64,000 nt of DNA from an uncultured Trichococcus sp. GTDB lineage: Bacteria; Bacillota; Bacilli; Lactobacillales; Aerococcaceae. The stretch lies in contig NZ_OY764015.1 in assembly GCF_963667775.1 (NCBI RefSeq), positions 1,195,168-1,259,167 on the forward strand, written 5' to 3'. This document shows, piece by piece, positions 37,016 to 46,873 of this stretch. Each line of letters begins with the position of its first letter. Within the stretch, counting starts at the first letter, position 1. The translations under genes and the position numbers were made by a program. The notes beneath the pieces are model-generated. The model searched no databases. It saw only the letters and a list, made by a program, of their open reading frames with translations, and was not told the DNA's origin.

Positions 37016-37264
37016 ATGGGCTTTATTTGGACTTTAATTGTCGGTGGTATCTTAGGCGCATTGGCTGGAGCTTTCATGGGTAAAGATATTCCCGGTGGCA
37101 TCATCGGCAATATCGTTGCTGGTTTTCTCGGTTCGTGGTTAGGAACAACTTTATTTGGAGCATGGGGTCCTGAAATCGGAGGATTCTATATCGTTCCTGC
37201 ATTGGTCGGAGCAGTCATCCTGATTTTCATCGTATCCTTCGCTATGAGAAGTATGAAAAAGTAA
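37016..37264 (+). CDS. GlsB/YeaQ/YmgE-family small membrane protein
   Basis: An 82-residue protein with three hydrophobic spans and the glycine-rich pattern GGILGALAGAFMGKDIPGG and IVAGFLGSWLG of the transglycosylase-associated family (PF04226 type). In enterococci GlsB is tied to stress and bile resistance through its partner GlsA (Asp23), but no Asp23 gene is adjacent here. A strong AAGGAGG site lies before the ATG. It is a single-gene unit with its own promoter and terminator. Confidence 0.93.
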   Translation: MGFIWTLIVGGILGALAGAFMGKDIPGGIIGNIVAGFLGSWLGTTLFGAWGPEIGGFYIVPALVGAVILIFIVSFAMRSMKK

Positions 37265-37311
37265 CCTATCCTATCGATCACACGCAGACAGTTGTCTGTT
37301 ATCTTATAGAA

Positions 37312-37360
37312 GCGCTGTTTTGCGATCCTGGCAAGGATCGTCAAAACAGCATTTTTTTTG
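37312..37360 (+). terminator. Terminator of the GlsB-type gene
   Basis: GCTGTTTTGCGATCC (37314-37328) pairs with GGATCGTCAAAACAGC (37335-37350), then eight Ts. Confidence 0.9.
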
Positions 37361-37365
37361 CATGT

Positions 37366-37397
37366 AAAAAGCGCCGCAGAGAAACTCTGGGCGCTTT
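37366..37397 (-). terminator. Terminator of the second cold-shock gene
   Basis: AAAGCGCC and CAGAG pair with CTCTG and GGCGCTTT, with a T-run on the minus strand. Confidence 0.8.
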
Positions 37398-37423
37398 GAA
37401 TTCGCTAATGTGAAAAAATAAGA

Positions 37424-37624
37424 TTATAATTTTACAACGTTAGCTGCTTGAGGGCCACGGTTGCCGTCAACGATTTCAAATTCAACATCTTGGCCTTCTT
37501 CTAAAGTTTTGAAACCTTCACCTTGGATAGCTGAGAAATGTACGAATACATCGTCTTTTCCGTCAACTTCGATAAATCCAAAGCCTTTTTCGCCATTAAA
37601 CCATTTTACTTTGCCTTGTTCCAT
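37424..37624 (-). CDS. Cold-shock protein, CspA family (second copy)
   Basis: A 66-residue OB-fold protein, starting [14 protein letters not shown], with RNP1 KGFGFIE and RNP2 VFVHFS. It is a paralogue of the protein at 14240-14440. A GGAGG site precedes the ATG. Transcription should start near 37701 from a near-consensus promoter (37708-37736), giving a leader of about 77 bases. Confidence 0.97.
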   Translation of the reverse strand: MEQGKVKWFNGEKGFGFIEVDGKDDVFVHFSAIQGEGFKTLEEGQDVEFEIVDGNRGPQAANVVKL

Positions 37625-37707
37625 AATCGTGTAATACCTCCAAAATTTTCATTGGTAAAATGCTAATACAAATAAATACTATCATATTAGTACAAGTTAC
37701 TAATATA

Positions 37708-37736
37708 ATTATAACGAATATCTCACTCGATTTCAA
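37708..37736 (-). promoter_or_regulatory. Promoter of the second cold-shock gene
   Basis: TTGAAA (37731-37736) and TATAAT (37708-37713) on the minus strand, 17 bases apart. Confidence 0.8.
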
Positions 37737-37812
37737 GAGGAAGTTATGCGCTTTCTTTAAAAAAATAATCAACCATGGAACGTCTTTTCACATTCACCCT
37801 AAAATCAACAGA

Positions 37813-37853
37813 AGCACGCAAGAATGCCGTCAGAAGACGTCCTCTTGCGTGCT
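37813..37853 (-). terminator. Hairpin after ileS
   Basis: AGCACGCAAGA (37813-37823) pairs perfectly with TCTTGCGTGCT (37843-37853). It lies 50 bases after the ileS stop. The T-run on the minus strand is poor (TCTGTTGATTTT), so termination is probable but not certain. Confidence 0.6.
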
Positions 37854-37902
37854 CTTTGCTTATTGTTTACATAGTTTTAACGAGTTTCTTTCGGTAGAAA
37901 GG

Positions 37903-40683
37903 TTAGGCTTCTTCCTGCACGAGCGCTTCCGGATATTCAGATCTCACAATATCTGCACAACGTCCGCAAAGGGTGGCTGCATCTTCGATTGTTCCGACCT
38001 CTTCCTTGATGGCACGACATCTTTCACAAGTTTCCCCGTGTGCGTGTTCCACCAAGATGGCAAGATTGTCGAACTGCATCGCTTCAGCCGGAGCAGCTGC
38101 CAATTCCTTGATGTCAAGCTGCGAAACGATGAATAACTGTTCCAGGTTCGCATCAAGGGACGCGAACAAGGCTTTTGTTTCTTCATCAACGAACAAGGAC
38201 AGATGCGCTTCAAAAGATTTTCCGATCGTCTTTTCGTTACGCGCAACTTCCAATGCTTTCAATGCCGCATCGCGGATGTCCATGAACTTTTCCCATTGGC
38301 CCAAAAGCGCTGTTTGGTCTTCGCGAATGCTGATTTCCGGCAATTCAGCCAATTGTGCGTATTGTTCCTCTTCTTTCAGGAAACTCCAAATCTCTTCCGT
38401 TGTATGCGGGATGATCGGTGTCAAAAGTTTCGCCAACTTAACCAATACTTCGTAAAATACGGTTTGCATGGCGCGTCTTTCCAGATTATCCTCTTTTTCG
38501 ATATAAACAACATCTTTCGCAAAATCAAGATAGAATGCCGACAAATCAACTGTGCAGAAATTCATGATTGTTTGGTAGATTGTCGAAAACTCGTACTCTT
38601 TATAGGCTGTCACACATGTTTCAACCACTTGATCCAAGCGCGCCATCATGTATTGATCGACACTGCGCAGCTCCTCATAAGCCACTGCATGTTGCTTCGG
38701 TTGGAAATCTTCCGTATTCCCGATCAGGAAACGCATGGTGTTGCGGATCTTGCGGTAAGTCTCGGAAACCTGTTTCAGGATATCATCACTGATTCTGACA
38801 TCGGATTCGTAGTCGACACTGGATACCCATAGGCGGATGATGTCTGCGCCCATGTTTTTGACGACTTTTTCCGGAAGGACAGTATTGCCCAATGATTTGC
38901 TCATTTTGCGGCCTTCACCATCCAAAACGAACCCTTGGGAAAGGACTGTTTTGTATGGCGCAATGCCGTTGATCGCAACGCTGGTCGTAATGCTTGAGTT
39001 GAACCAACCACGGTATTGATCGGAGCCTTCCAAGTACATATCAGCAGGGAATGTCAAATCTTCTCTTGCGCGCAGAACAGCCTCATGGGAAGATCCGGAA
39101 TCGAACCAAACATCCATGATGTCCATTTCCTTTGTAAATTCTCCGTTCGGGCTGCCTGGGTGTGTGAATCCTTCAGGAAGCAAGTCTTTAGCATCTCTTT
39201 CGAACCATACGTTCGAACCGAATTCGCCGATCAATTTCGCAACGTGATCGATCGTTTCCGGCGTGATGACGGGTTCTCCATTTTCCGCATAGAAAATCGG
39301 CAGCGGAACTCCCCAAACGCGTTGACGGGAAATGACCCAATCGCCGCGGTCCCGGATCATGTTGAATAACCGGACTTTTCCGGATGGATGCAGCCACTCA
39401 ACATTTTCGATTTCATCCAGAATGTCTTGACGGAATTTATCGATGGATGCAAACCATTGCGGCGTTGCGCGATAGATGACTGGTTTCTTTGTGCGCCAGT
39501 CATGCGGATAACTGTGGACGAAGAAGTCCAGTTTCAGCAAAGCACCCTTTTCAGTCAACAAGTCCGTGATCGGTTTATTGGCTTTATCGTAGAACACGCC
39601 CTCGAATCCTGGCGCTTCAGCTGTAAAGCAGCCTTTGTTGTCTATCGGTGATAATACTTCCAAACCATATTTTTTGCTGACGAGATAGTCATCCTCGCCG
39701 TGTCCGGGAGCTGTATGGACCAAACCGGTACCCGCTTCAAGCGTTACATGGTCGCCGACCATGACCAAAGACTCTCGCTCATAAAACGGATGGTGGACGG
39801 TCATGTACTCCAAATCCGATCCTTTCAGTTCCTGCAGCATATCCACAGATTCCCATCCGATGGCTTCCTTGATTGTGCCCAGCAATTCTTTTGCGACAAC
39901 AAATTTTCTTCCTTCAACAGAAACAACAACATATTCGAAATCAGCATTAACGGAAATGCCTAAGTTTGCCGGCAAAGTCCACGGGGTGGTCGTCCAGATG
40001 ATGAGAGCCGTATCGTTATCCAAAAGCCCTTTGCCGTCTTTGATCTGGAAAGCGACATAAATGGATGGAGACTTCACATCTTTATATTCGATTTCAGCTT
40101 CCGCCAGCGAGGATTCACTCGAAGGCGACCAGTAGATTGGTTTCAGACCTTTATAGATGTAGCCTTTTTCCGCCATTTTTCCGAATACGCGTATTTCAGC
40201 CTCTTCATATTTCGGCAACAAGGTCACGTATGGATTTTCCCAATCGCCTGCGATACCCAAACGTTTGAAGACGGTTCTTTGTCCGTCAATCTGATTCCAA
40301 GCATAATCTTCACACAATTTGCGGAAATCGGCCAAGCTCATCGCTTTGCGGTTCACGCCTGTATTCGTTAAGGCTTGTTCAATCGGAAGGCCGTGCGTAT
40401 CCCATCCCGGAACAAAAGGGGATCGGAAGCCGGACATGGATTTCGAGCGGACGATGATGTCCTTGCTGATTTTATTCAAGGCATGCCCCATGTGGACAGC
40501 ACCGTTGGCATATGGAGGGCCATCGTGTAGGACAAATGTCGGTTTATCCGCATTTTTTTCTTGTCGTTTGGCATAAATATCTTTTTCTTCCCAGTCCTTT
40601 TGCCATTCCAATTCGCGGACAGGCAAGTTAGCTTTCATAGGAAAAGCCGTTTTTCCCAGGTGTAGCGTATCTTTCATTTTCAT
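37903..40683 (-). CDS. ileS: Isoleucyl-tRNA synthetase
   Basis: A 926-residue class I synthetase for tRNA-Ile. The HIGH motif is HMGH (64-67). KMSKS, the CP1 editing domain and a C-terminal zinc site with Cys pairs at 886/889 and 906/909 are present. This is the bacterial (type 1), mupirocin-sensitive architecture. ATG 40683 follows GGGAG; a second ATG two codons later is an alternative. A T-box with an ATC specifier lies upstream (40718-40945). It ends the dcw cluster, after divIVA, as usual in Firmicutes. Confidence 0.98.
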   Translation of the reverse strand: MKMKDTLHLGKTAFPMKANLPVRELEWQKDWEEKDIYAKRQEKNADKPTFVLHDGPPYANGAVHMGHALNKISKDIIVRSKSMSGFRSPFVPGWDTHGLPIEQALTNTGVNRKAMSLADFRKLCEDYAWNQIDGQRTVFKRLGIAGDWENPYVTLLPKYEEAEIRVFGKMAEKGYIYKGLKPIYWSPSSESSLAEAEIEYKDVKSPSIYVAFQIKDGKGLLDNDTALIIWTTTPWTLPANLGISVNADFEYVVVSVEGRKFVVAKELLGTIKEAIGWESVDMLQELKGSDLEYMTVHHPFYERESLVMVGDHVTLEAGTGLVHTAPGHGEDDYLVSKKYGLEVLSPIDNKGCFTAEAPGFEGVFYDKANKPITDLLTEKGALLKLDFFVHSYPHDWRTKKPVIYRATPQWFASIDKFRQDILDEIENVEWLHPSGKVRLFNMIRDRGDWVISRQRVWGVPLPIFYAENGEPVITPETIDHVAKLIGEFGSNVWFERDAKDLLPEGFTHPGSPNGEFTKEMDIMDVWFDSGSSHEAVLRAREDLTFPADMYLEGSDQYRGWFNSSITTSVAINGIAPYKTVLSQGFVLDGEGRKMSKSLGNTVLPEKVVKNMGADIIRLWVSSVDYESDVRISDDILKQVSETYRKIRNTMRFLIGNTEDFQPKQHAVAYEELRSVDQYMMARLDQVVETCVTAYKEYEFSTIYQTIMNFCTVDLSAFYLDFAKDVVYIEKEDNLERRAMQTVFYEVLVKLAKLLTPIIPHTTEEIWSFLKEEEQYAQLAELPEISIREDQTALLGQWEKFMDIRDAALKALEVARNEKTIGKSFEAHLSLFVDEETKALFASLDANLEQLFIVSQLDIKELAAAPAEAMQFDNLAILVEHAHGETCERCRAIKEEVGTIEDAATLCGRCADIVRSEYPEALVQEEA

Positions 40684-40717
40684 TATCGCGAGCTCCCTTT
40701 TGTTTAAATTTTTTCTA

Positions 40718-40945
40718 CAAAAAAAGACCCGTCTCCAAAAGGGACGAAGTCTTCGTGGTACCACCCAAATTCAAAGCGGCAACGGCCGTAATCGGCTGTC
40801 GTGCTTCCTCATTCAAACCGTTAACGCTGTTCAGGCGACCTTTTTTACTTATGTTTGTTCAAAAAGATTCTCATGGAGGATCCTTAAAAAAGAGGGACTT
40901 ATTGGCCTTTCACCATTCGCCAATTCGCTGGAAGTTTCCTTTTTT
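40718..40945 (-). promoter_or_regulatory. T-box riboswitch, isoleucine specifier, for ileS
   Basis: The T-box core GGTGGTACCACGA (40753-40766) leads into the terminator stem GAC-TTCGTCCC/GGAGACGGGTC and a T-run near 40718-40726. The specifier reads ATC (40866-40868, minus strand), one base off the spacing in the Val T-box, followed by TTTTTGAAC in place of the usual GAGC. It agrees with the gene it controls. No clear promoter was found between it and divIVA. Confidence 0.88.
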
Positions 40946-40974
40946 CGGGTGTTCCATTCTTCAATACGTAGATT

Positions 40975-41637
40975 TTACTTGTTTTCTTCCGGAATTTCAA
41001 TAGCTTCCACAGCAGCTTCCGCAAGTTTTTCTTCCGCCCTGGCTTCTTCGGCCAATCTTCCGCCGACTTCAAACTCGGCTGCATCATCGGAATTGGCGAC
41101 CAATTCATCGATGATGCGTGTGCGGTTGGATAACACTTCATTCAGAGTAGGCGTTGAAACCTGACCTTCCGGTGAAGCGTTCAGCAGATTATTCCATTCA
41201 TCATTCATGATGAGGTTCAATTGGGATTCAACCAAAAGTTGCAGTTTCTGTTTGAAGTTTCGGCTTTCCTTACGGACGCTGTCAGTTTCTTCATTGATTT
41301 TTGTCGCTTTCCCGGCTGCTTCATGCAACAAACGGTCCGCACTCTTTTCGGCTTCGAACAGAATGATTTCAGCTTCTTTGCGCGCATTTTCTTTCAGTCT
41401 GTCGGCAGCATCCTGCGCCACCACGATCGACTTGTTCAAAGCATCCTGCAGGTTGCTGAAATACTGAAGTTTTTCTTCGGCAAATTTCAGTTGCTTCTGC
41501 AGATCTTTATTTTGTTTGATGACTTCTTCAAATTCTTTTGTGACAGTATCCAAAAAGTCATTGACTTGTTCTTTATCGTACCCTTTTATTTTGACAGGGA
41601 ATTCCTTGTGCTGAATATCTAATGGAGTCAAACTCAT
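40975..41637 (-). CDS. divIVA: Cell division protein DivIVA
   Basis: A 220-residue curvature-sensing coiled-coil protein that binds the inner face of the membrane at septa and poles. The N-terminus MSLTPLDIQHKEFPVKIKGY contains the membrane-inserting hydrophobic tip (F13) and basic residues; coiled coils run over about 30-130. The C-terminal tail is acidic. ATG 41637 follows GAAAGGTG. It lies 29 bases after ylmH, in the usual place before ileS. Confidence 0.95.
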   Translation of the reverse strand: MSLTPLDIQHKEFPVKIKGYDKEQVNDFLDTVTKEFEEVIKQNKDLQKQLKFAEEKLQYFSNLQDALNKSIVVAQDAADRLKENARKEAEIILFEAEKSADRLLHEAAGKATKINEETDSVRKESRNFKQKLQLLVESQLNLIMNDEWNNLLNASPEGQVSTPTLNEVLSNRTRIIDELVANSDDAAEFEVGGRLAEEARAEEKLAEAAVEAIEIPEENK

Positions 41638-41666
41638 CTTATACACACCTTTCGTTCTTGTCATTC

Positions 41667-42446
41667 TTATTTGTACAATACGCCAAATTCGACGCGCCAT
41701 TTGTCTTTCTTGGACTTTCCTTCTATGGCCTTTATCTGGATCCGGCCATAACCACGGATGGACACGATGTCCAGCAACCCCAATTCGAAATCGGGACGTT
41801 CGAATACCGACCAATTCAACTTCACTTTTCCGCTGCTCACCAATTCTTTGGCTCGTTGTCTGGATATGTTGTAGATGGTTGCAATCACTGTATCCAACCG
41901 CAACGAGCTGACCGTGTCATGAACAATCGTCCAGTCATCGATAGGTGTGATCAGATCAGTATAGTTCCGGCTCTCTAAGCGGACACTGACCTTGCCTATC
42001 TTAGTGACTTGCGCATGCACATAACTCGCTATATTCGACGCCAATAAAAACTGCCAACGTATGCCATCAGACAGGATATCTCCGAAAAGTTCTCTTTTCA
42101 TGCCGGTTCCGATCAGTGTTCCCAGTATTTTCCCATGGGTCAGGCTAGCAAATTTTGATGGGTACACTACTTCAGTGAGTTCCATTTCAAAGTCGTCTTG
42201 GGTCGGATTGAAATACTCGGGGCAAATGATTGCCCGCTTGCGTTCCGCCGCCTCATAGCCCCCGTAAAATTGGACATGAACCTCACCTTTTTTTCCGACC
42301 AGCATCTCAAGGATATACTGTTGTCTCGGATCCAGGAAATCCGTCAAATATGGCGTATAGGTTTCTTCTGCTTGCGTAATCCAAGATTGGGCACTGTCAA
42401 TGAACGGCTGCTCTTCCTTGCGGAAATGTTGATAAACTTCTTGCAT
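41667..42446 (-). CDS. ylmH: YlmH, S4-domain RNA-binding protein
   Basis: A 259-residue protein of the YlmH family. An N-terminal domain is followed by a C-terminal S4 RNA-binding domain (about 180-240, SLRLDTVIATIYNISRQRAKELV). It is reported in Bacillus to take part in rescue of stalled ribosomes, besides a long-noted link with cell division. It sits between yggT and divIVA in the standard order. Confidence 0.93.
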   Translation of the reverse strand: MQEVYQHFRKEEQPFIDSAQSWITQAEETYTPYLTDFLDPRQQYILEMLVGKKGEVHVQFYGGYEAAERKRAIICPEYFNPTQDDFEMELTEVVYPSKFASLTHGKILGTLIGTGMKRELFGDILSDGIRWQFLLASNIASYVHAQVTKIGKVSVRLESRNYTDLITPIDDWTIVHDTVSSLRLDTVIATIYNISRQRAKELVSSGKVKLNWSVFERPDFELGLLDIVSIRGYGRIQIKAIEGKSKKDKWRVEFGVLYK

Positions 42447-42485
42447 ACAAATCCCTCACTTTTTCGTTTGATGAAAAAATGTCCG

Positions 42486-42773
42486 TCAGTTCAGCAATCT
42501 GATCAGGAACAGGATAACAACCTGCGCTCCATACTCCACCAAATTCAGGAATAGGATGCCCGCCACTACACTGAAGCTCACCATGCCTACAGATGGGATC
42601 AATCTTCTGAATATATCCAGGTAAGGCTCTACAATGCTGGAGATAAAATAGCCGAACTTGGAACTTCTGGCTCCCGGCAACCAACTCATCAGTGCGTATA
42701 CCAACAAGACTGTCGAATAGGCCGATATGCCCCAACGAATAATCTGTAAAAGCCAAATCAATATTTCTGTCAT
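42486..42773 (-). CDS. ylmG: YggT family membrane protein (YlmG)
   Basis: A 95-residue protein with two hydrophobic spans (about 10-30 and 60-88). The motif VEPYLDIFRRLIP between them is the conserved YggT signature. Its exact role is unclear; it is linked to septum and membrane organisation. It is encoded 12 bases after sepF. Confidence 0.93.
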   Translation of the reverse strand: MTEILIWLLQIIRWGISAYSTVLLVYALMSWLPGARSSKFGYFISSIVEPYLDIFRRLIPSVGMVSFSVVAGILFLNLVEYGAQVVILFLIRLLN

Positions 42774-42785
42774 TTTGTTTCCTTT

Positions 42786-43259
42786 CTAGTAGAACGAACG
42801 CTCTTCCTCCAGTGTTTCGGCCAGTGCGCCTTCGACTCCGACTGAAGCTGGGGTGCATAAAAAGATTTCATCGCCCACGCGTTGGATTTCTCCCCCGATT
42901 GCATATACCGTTCCGGTCAGAAAGTCCACGATCCGTTTTGCTTGTTCCGCGTCTATCCTTTTGAAGTTAAGCAGTACTGCCTGATTTTTCAGCAGATTAT
43001 CGGCAATCTTTTCCACCTCGGAATAGACTCTGGGCTCCACGACATGGATGCTGGCTTTTTCGGTCATTGCTTGTTGATTCATAGGAATTACCTTTGCTTT
43101 CGTCGATCTTTTTTGAGTGCTCCGATAAGACGGGGCCCCTTCTTCATTGCGCTCGGACCTGCGGACCGGAACGACAGTCGATGGCTCATCGACTTCCTCA
43201 AATCCATCTTCCTCTTCTTCAATGGCAAAGTACTTTCGGAATAAATCTTTCAGACCCAT
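42786..43259 (-). CDS. sepF: Cell division protein SepF
   Basis: A 157-residue protein that binds the FtsZ tail and forms membrane-associated rings. It has an N-terminal amphipathic helix (MGLKDLFRKYFAIEEEED), a linker, then the SepF domain (about 75-150) with VLLNFKRIDAEQAKRIVDFLTG. ATG 43259 follows GAGGGG. It follows yggS by 23 bases. Confidence 0.95.
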   Translation of the reverse strand: MGLKDLFRKYFAIEEEEDGFEEVDEPSTVVPVRRSERNEEGAPSYRSTQKRSTKAKVIPMNQQAMTEKASIHVVEPRVYSEVEKIADNLLKNQAVLLNFKRIDAEQAKRIVDFLTGTVYAIGGEIQRVGDEIFLCTPASVGVEGALAETLEEERSFY

Positions 43260-43282
43260 AAGACCCCTCACTTCTTCTTCGT

Positions 43283-43966
43283 CTATGCTTCTGTCTCAGC
43301 AAAGAATGCCGATCCGACACGTACGAAGGTTGCGCCTTCGGCAATCGCTATCGGATAATCTTGGCTCATGCCCATGCTCGTCTCTTTGCATGGGGCATGC
43401 GCCAAGTTCAACGCCGCTACTTGCTCTTGCATTATTTTCAGATCCTTAAAACATTGACGCAACTCCACGTCTGTTGCATCAATGGGTGCCATCGTCATCA
43501 AACCGACAACGAAGATGTTCGGAAAACTTTCCAGACTCTTGATGAAAGGGATTGCCTCGGATACGGAAAGACCGTGTTTTGAGCTCTCCCCTGTAACATT
43601 GACCTGCACGAAACAAGAAACAGGCTGTTCCGCCCGTTCGTTGATTTCCTTTGCCAATGACATACGATCCAGTGCGTGGAAGTAGGCGATGCGATTGATC
43701 ACCTGCTTCACTTTCCTTGTCTGTAAGGTACCGATGTAATGCCAGATGATGTCTTCTTGCGGAAGTGCTGCTTGCTTTTCGATCAGACCTTCGGGGCGAT
43801 TCTCCGCAAAGTGACGGTACCCCAAGCGGTATAATTCTGCCACTTGTTCTGCAGGCTTTGTCTTCGTGACGGCGACAACCGTCACTTCTTCCCGTTTGCG
43901 CACGGCTGACAGGCAGGCCGCTTCCACTGTTGACTCGACTTTCCGGCAATTTCTTTCAATATTCAT
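43283..43966 (-). CDS. ylmE: YggS/YlmE family PLP homeostasis protein
   Basis: A 227-residue TIM-barrel PLP-binding protein. The lysine that binds PLP is in VVAVTKTK (about 31-38), followed by HFAENRPE and the C-terminal GMSQDYPIAI. The family holds PLP balance and has no established catalytic activity. It lies 2 bases after ftsZ stops and starts the ftsZ-side accessory genes (ylmE-sepF-ylmG-ylmH). Confidence 0.95.
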   Translation of the reverse strand: MNIERNCRKVESTVEAACLSAVRKREEVTVVAVTKTKPAEQVAELYRLGYRHFAENRPEGLIEKQAALPQEDIIWHYIGTLQTRKVKQVINRIAYFHALDRMSLAKEINERAEQPVSCFVQVNVTGESSKHGLSVSEAIPFIKSLESFPNIFVVGLMTMAPIDATDVELRQCFKDLKIMQEQVAALNLAHAPCKETSMGMSQDYPIAIAEGATFVRVGSAFFAETEA

Positions 43967-43968
43967 GC

Positions 43969-45258
43969 TTATCTGCGTCTCTTGCGGAAGAAAGGCGGTG
44001 TATCCAATGAATCCTCTCCACCGTTTCTGTCTTCTTTATTTTCGTGATAACGTGGATAATTATCTTCTGTTTGTTTGACAGGGTATTCTTCTGACTCAGG
44101 TTGAGCCGAAAGAGGTGCCTGTTCTCTCACGCTAGTGTCTCTGCGGATATCCCAGTCGCCGAACAGGTCTTTGGCCGGTTTTTCTTCTGCTCTTTCGGTC
44201 GGAACTTGTTTCTCGGGGTATGAAACAGGTGCGTTCCCTACCTCTTTACGCCCCTTGAAAGCACTGCCTCCGCGATTAACGGTTTTTTTTTCATCTTTTT
44301 TTTTGTCGTCGATCCCTGTTGCGATTACTGTAACGATGACTTCATCACCCAAGTTCTCATTGATGGAAGTACCGAAGATGATGTTCACTTCGGATGTTGA
44401 AGCTTGCGCTACGATATCACTCGCATCTTGGGCTTCGAACAACGTCAAGTCCGATCCGCCTGTGATGTTCAACAGGATCTGCTCAGCGCCATCGATGGAC
44501 ACTTCCAACAATGGTGAAGAAATGGCCTTTTTGGTTGCTTCAGCAGTGCGGTTTTCACCTGAAGCGATACCGATACCCATCAAAGCAGAACCTTGATCTT
44601 TCATGACAGTCTTCACATCTGCGAAGTCCAAGTTCACATATCCTGGAGCCGTGATCAAGTCAGAGATCCCTTGAACGCCTTGACGCAAGACATTATCTGC
44701 TTCACGGAATGCTTCCAGCATAGGAGTCTTTTTGTCCACGATCTCCAAAAGACGGTTATTTGAAATGATGACCAATGTATCAACGTTGGCTTTTAATTCA
44801 GCGATACCTTCTGCAGCATAGCGGCCTCTTTTCGGACCTTCGAAAGTGAATGGGCGCGTCACAACACCGACAGTCAATGCACCAAGATCTTTAGCGATCC
44901 GGGCTACGATAGGGGCTGCACCCGTTCCGGTACCGCCGCCCATTCCGCAGGTGACGAAGATCATGTCCGCTCCGGCCAACGCTTCAGCGATTTGTTGTTC
45001 GCTCTCTTCTGCAGCTTTGCGGCCTACTTCAGGAATCGAGCCTGCGCCCAATCCTTTCGTCAATTTAGGTCCGAGTTGGATTCTTGTTTCCGCTCTTGAT
45101 GCATTCAAGGCTTGCGTATCCGTGTTGGCGACGATGAATTCCACACCTTGTACGCCTTCTTCGATCATACGGTTCACGGCGTTGCTGCCTGCCCCACCGA
45201 CACCGATAACTTTAATTTTTGCTCCATCATTCATGCTTGAATCGAATTCCAATTCCAT
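43969..45258 (-). CDS. ftsZ: Cell division protein FtsZ
   Basis: A 429-residue tubulin-like GTPase that builds the division ring. The signature GGGTGTG is at 107-113, and the synergy-loop Asp ([11 protein letters not shown]) is intact. A long acidic linker precedes the C-terminal peptide [11 protein letters not shown], which binds FtsA, SepF and EzrA; all three partners are encoded in this window. The ATG at 45258 follows AGGAGG. Confidence 0.98.
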   Translation of the reverse strand: MELEFDSSMNDGAKIKVIGVGGAGSNAVNRMIEEGVQGVEFIVANTDTQALNASRAETRIQLGPKLTKGLGAGSIPEVGRKAAEESEQQIAEALAGADMIFVTCGMGGGTGTGAAPIVARIAKDLGALTVGVVTRPFTFEGPKRGRYAAEGIAELKANVDTLVIISNNRLLEIVDKKTPMLEAFREADNVLRQGVQGISDLITAPGYVNLDFADVKTVMKDQGSALMGIGIASGENRTAEATKKAISSPLLEVSIDGAEQILLNITGGSDLTLFEAQDASDIVAQASTSEVNIIFGTSINENLGDEVIVTVIATGIDDKKKDEKKTVNRGGSAFKGRKEVGNAPVSYPEKQVPTERAEEKPAKDLFGDWDIRRDTSVREQAPLSAQPESEEYPVKQTEDNYPRYHENKEDRNGGEDSLDTPPFFRKRRR

Positions 45259-45303
45259 TTCATTTCCTCCTATTTCATACCATTCTTTTTATGTTCCGCG
45301 TGA

Positions 45304-46620
45304 TTATTCAAAAAGATTATTGAACCAACGTTTTAATTTCCCGACTAAGCTTTCTTCGTAATTTTCCTCATCGGCATAAATCTCAGTTTCATAGACAGGT
45401 TCTTCGATGACTGTCGGTTGTTTCGCAGTTTTGGATTGCAAAGGGATCACTTTTCCTGTCGCCTGTACTTTACCTTTGGCCACACGGTAAATGTCATCCA
45501 GCCCGGCCGCATATTTGATCAGGCCGATGCTCGTTGCATAGATCGGATTGCGCATCCCCATTTGCTCCGGAATATACAGTTTGACATTGATTTCAAAGAT
45601 TTCTTTAGCCAAATCGACGACTCCCGGCAATGCCGCTGCTCCTCCGGTCAGAATGATACCGCCTGGGAGGTCGCGGGCTTCCACTTTATCCAAAGCGCGT
45701 TTGATGTTTTCGAAGATCTGCACAAGTCGCGCTTCGATGATTTCGGACAGATATTTCTCATCGACTTTTACCGGTTCTTCTTTCCCGATCGTTTCGACGG
45801 GGAAAAACTCTTCATCGGACGTGTCTTCAGAAATGGCATACCCATATTCGCGTTTTACCCGCTCCGCATTTTCCAATGTCGTATTCAAAATGATGGAAAT
45901 GTCCTTGGTCACAAGGTCTCCGCCTTCGGGATCAACAAACGCAAATTTCAATTGATCGTCGTGCATGACAGAGGCGCTTGTTTGGCCGCCACCCATGTCG
46001 ATAAGGATGGTACCGAAATCCCGCTCGCCCTTATTCATGGCTACGCTTGAAATGGCCAGTGGCTGTACGACCATATCTTCGATATGAAGACCTGCTTTTT
46101 CTACACACCGTTTGATGTTGTGGATGATTGTTTTTGGACCCGTGATCATGCTTGCGTACAATTCAAGACGTACGCCGATCATACCTCTCGGGTCCCGGAT
46201 GCCATCGAACCCATCCACGATGAACTCTTCAGGGATGACGGAAATGATTTCTCTTTCTGGCGGAACAGAACGGACTTTTGCGGCAGCAAAGACGTTTTGT
46301 ACATCCTTGTCTGTGATTTCCTTGTTTTCGCTTGCGACTGCATACATCCCGTGGCAAGGTTCGATACTGATTTGATTGCTTGGTATGCCTACGATGACGT
46401 TTGATATCTGAATGTTCGCTTTTCTTTCAGCTTGGCTGACTGCACTGCGGATCGATTCGACCGTTTCATCGATATCAACGATGACGCCACGACTAAGACC
46501 TTTGGAAATTTCATTCCCGACTCCAATAATGTTCATTTGATCTTTCACATATTCTGCGACTACAACTTTTATTGAAGTGGTTCCAATATCTAGACTGACG
46601 TATATTCCTGAATTCTTCAT
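45304..46620 (-). CDS. ftsA: Cell division protein FtsA
   Basis: A 438-residue actin-like protein that tethers FtsZ to the membrane. The first motif VSLDIGTTSIKVVV, the 1C domain and IDMGGGQTS are present. The C-terminal amphipathic helix (GKLKRWFNNLFE) is the membrane anchor. ATG 46620 is the natural start, though the GGAGG site lies 13 bases back; an ATG at 46647 is an alternative. ftsZ follows after 45 bases. Confidence 0.95.
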   Translation of the reverse strand: MKNSGIYVSLDIGTTSIKVVVAEYVKDQMNIIGVGNEISKGLSRGVIVDIDETVESIRSAVSQAERKANIQISNVIVGIPSNQISIEPCHGMYAVASENKEITDKDVQNVFAAAKVRSVPPEREIISVIPEEFIVDGFDGIRDPRGMIGVRLELYASMITGPKTIIHNIKRCVEKAGLHIEDMVVQPLAISSVAMNKGERDFGTILIDMGGGQTSASVMHDDQLKFAFVDPEGGDLVTKDISIILNTTLENAERVKREYGYAISEDTSDEEFFPVETIGKEEPVKVDEKYLSEIIEARLVQIFENIKRALDKVEARDLPGGIILTGGAAALPGVVDLAKEIFEINVKLYIPEQMGMRNPIYATSIGLIKYAAGLDDIYRVAKGKVQATGKVIPLQSKTAKQPTVIEEPVYETEIYADEENYEESLVGKLKRWFNNLFE

Positions 46621-46810
46621 GGTTTTATTGAAACCTCCGTTTGACATAATGGCTTGTGTAAACATCCGCATTGTTCCGAAAAAATGGTCGGTTACTGATA
46701 CGTGATGCCAGAAAGCTATACCTTATCATTTTATCATAATAATTCTTCATTTACGAAGATTTTTACAAATAATTCTATCAGAAGGAAGTCTGACAAAAGT
46801 TCATTCAATC

Positions 46811-46861
46811 CCTCAACAATAACTGGAATCATTGTTCAAGGATTGACTGCAAGTCAATCCT
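46811..46861 (-). other. Tandem hairpins between divIB and ftsA
   Basis: A perfect nine-base stem GGATTGACT/AGTCAATCC (46841-46861) adjoins a second stem built on TTGAACAAT and ATTGTTGAG (about 46812-46840). They lie directly after the divIB stop in a 253-base gap, without a T-run. The gap also holds AT-rich, promoter-like sequence near 46725-46770. They may attenuate or process the dcw transcript. Confidence 0.4.
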
Positions 46862-46873
46862 AATCTTTTCAAA

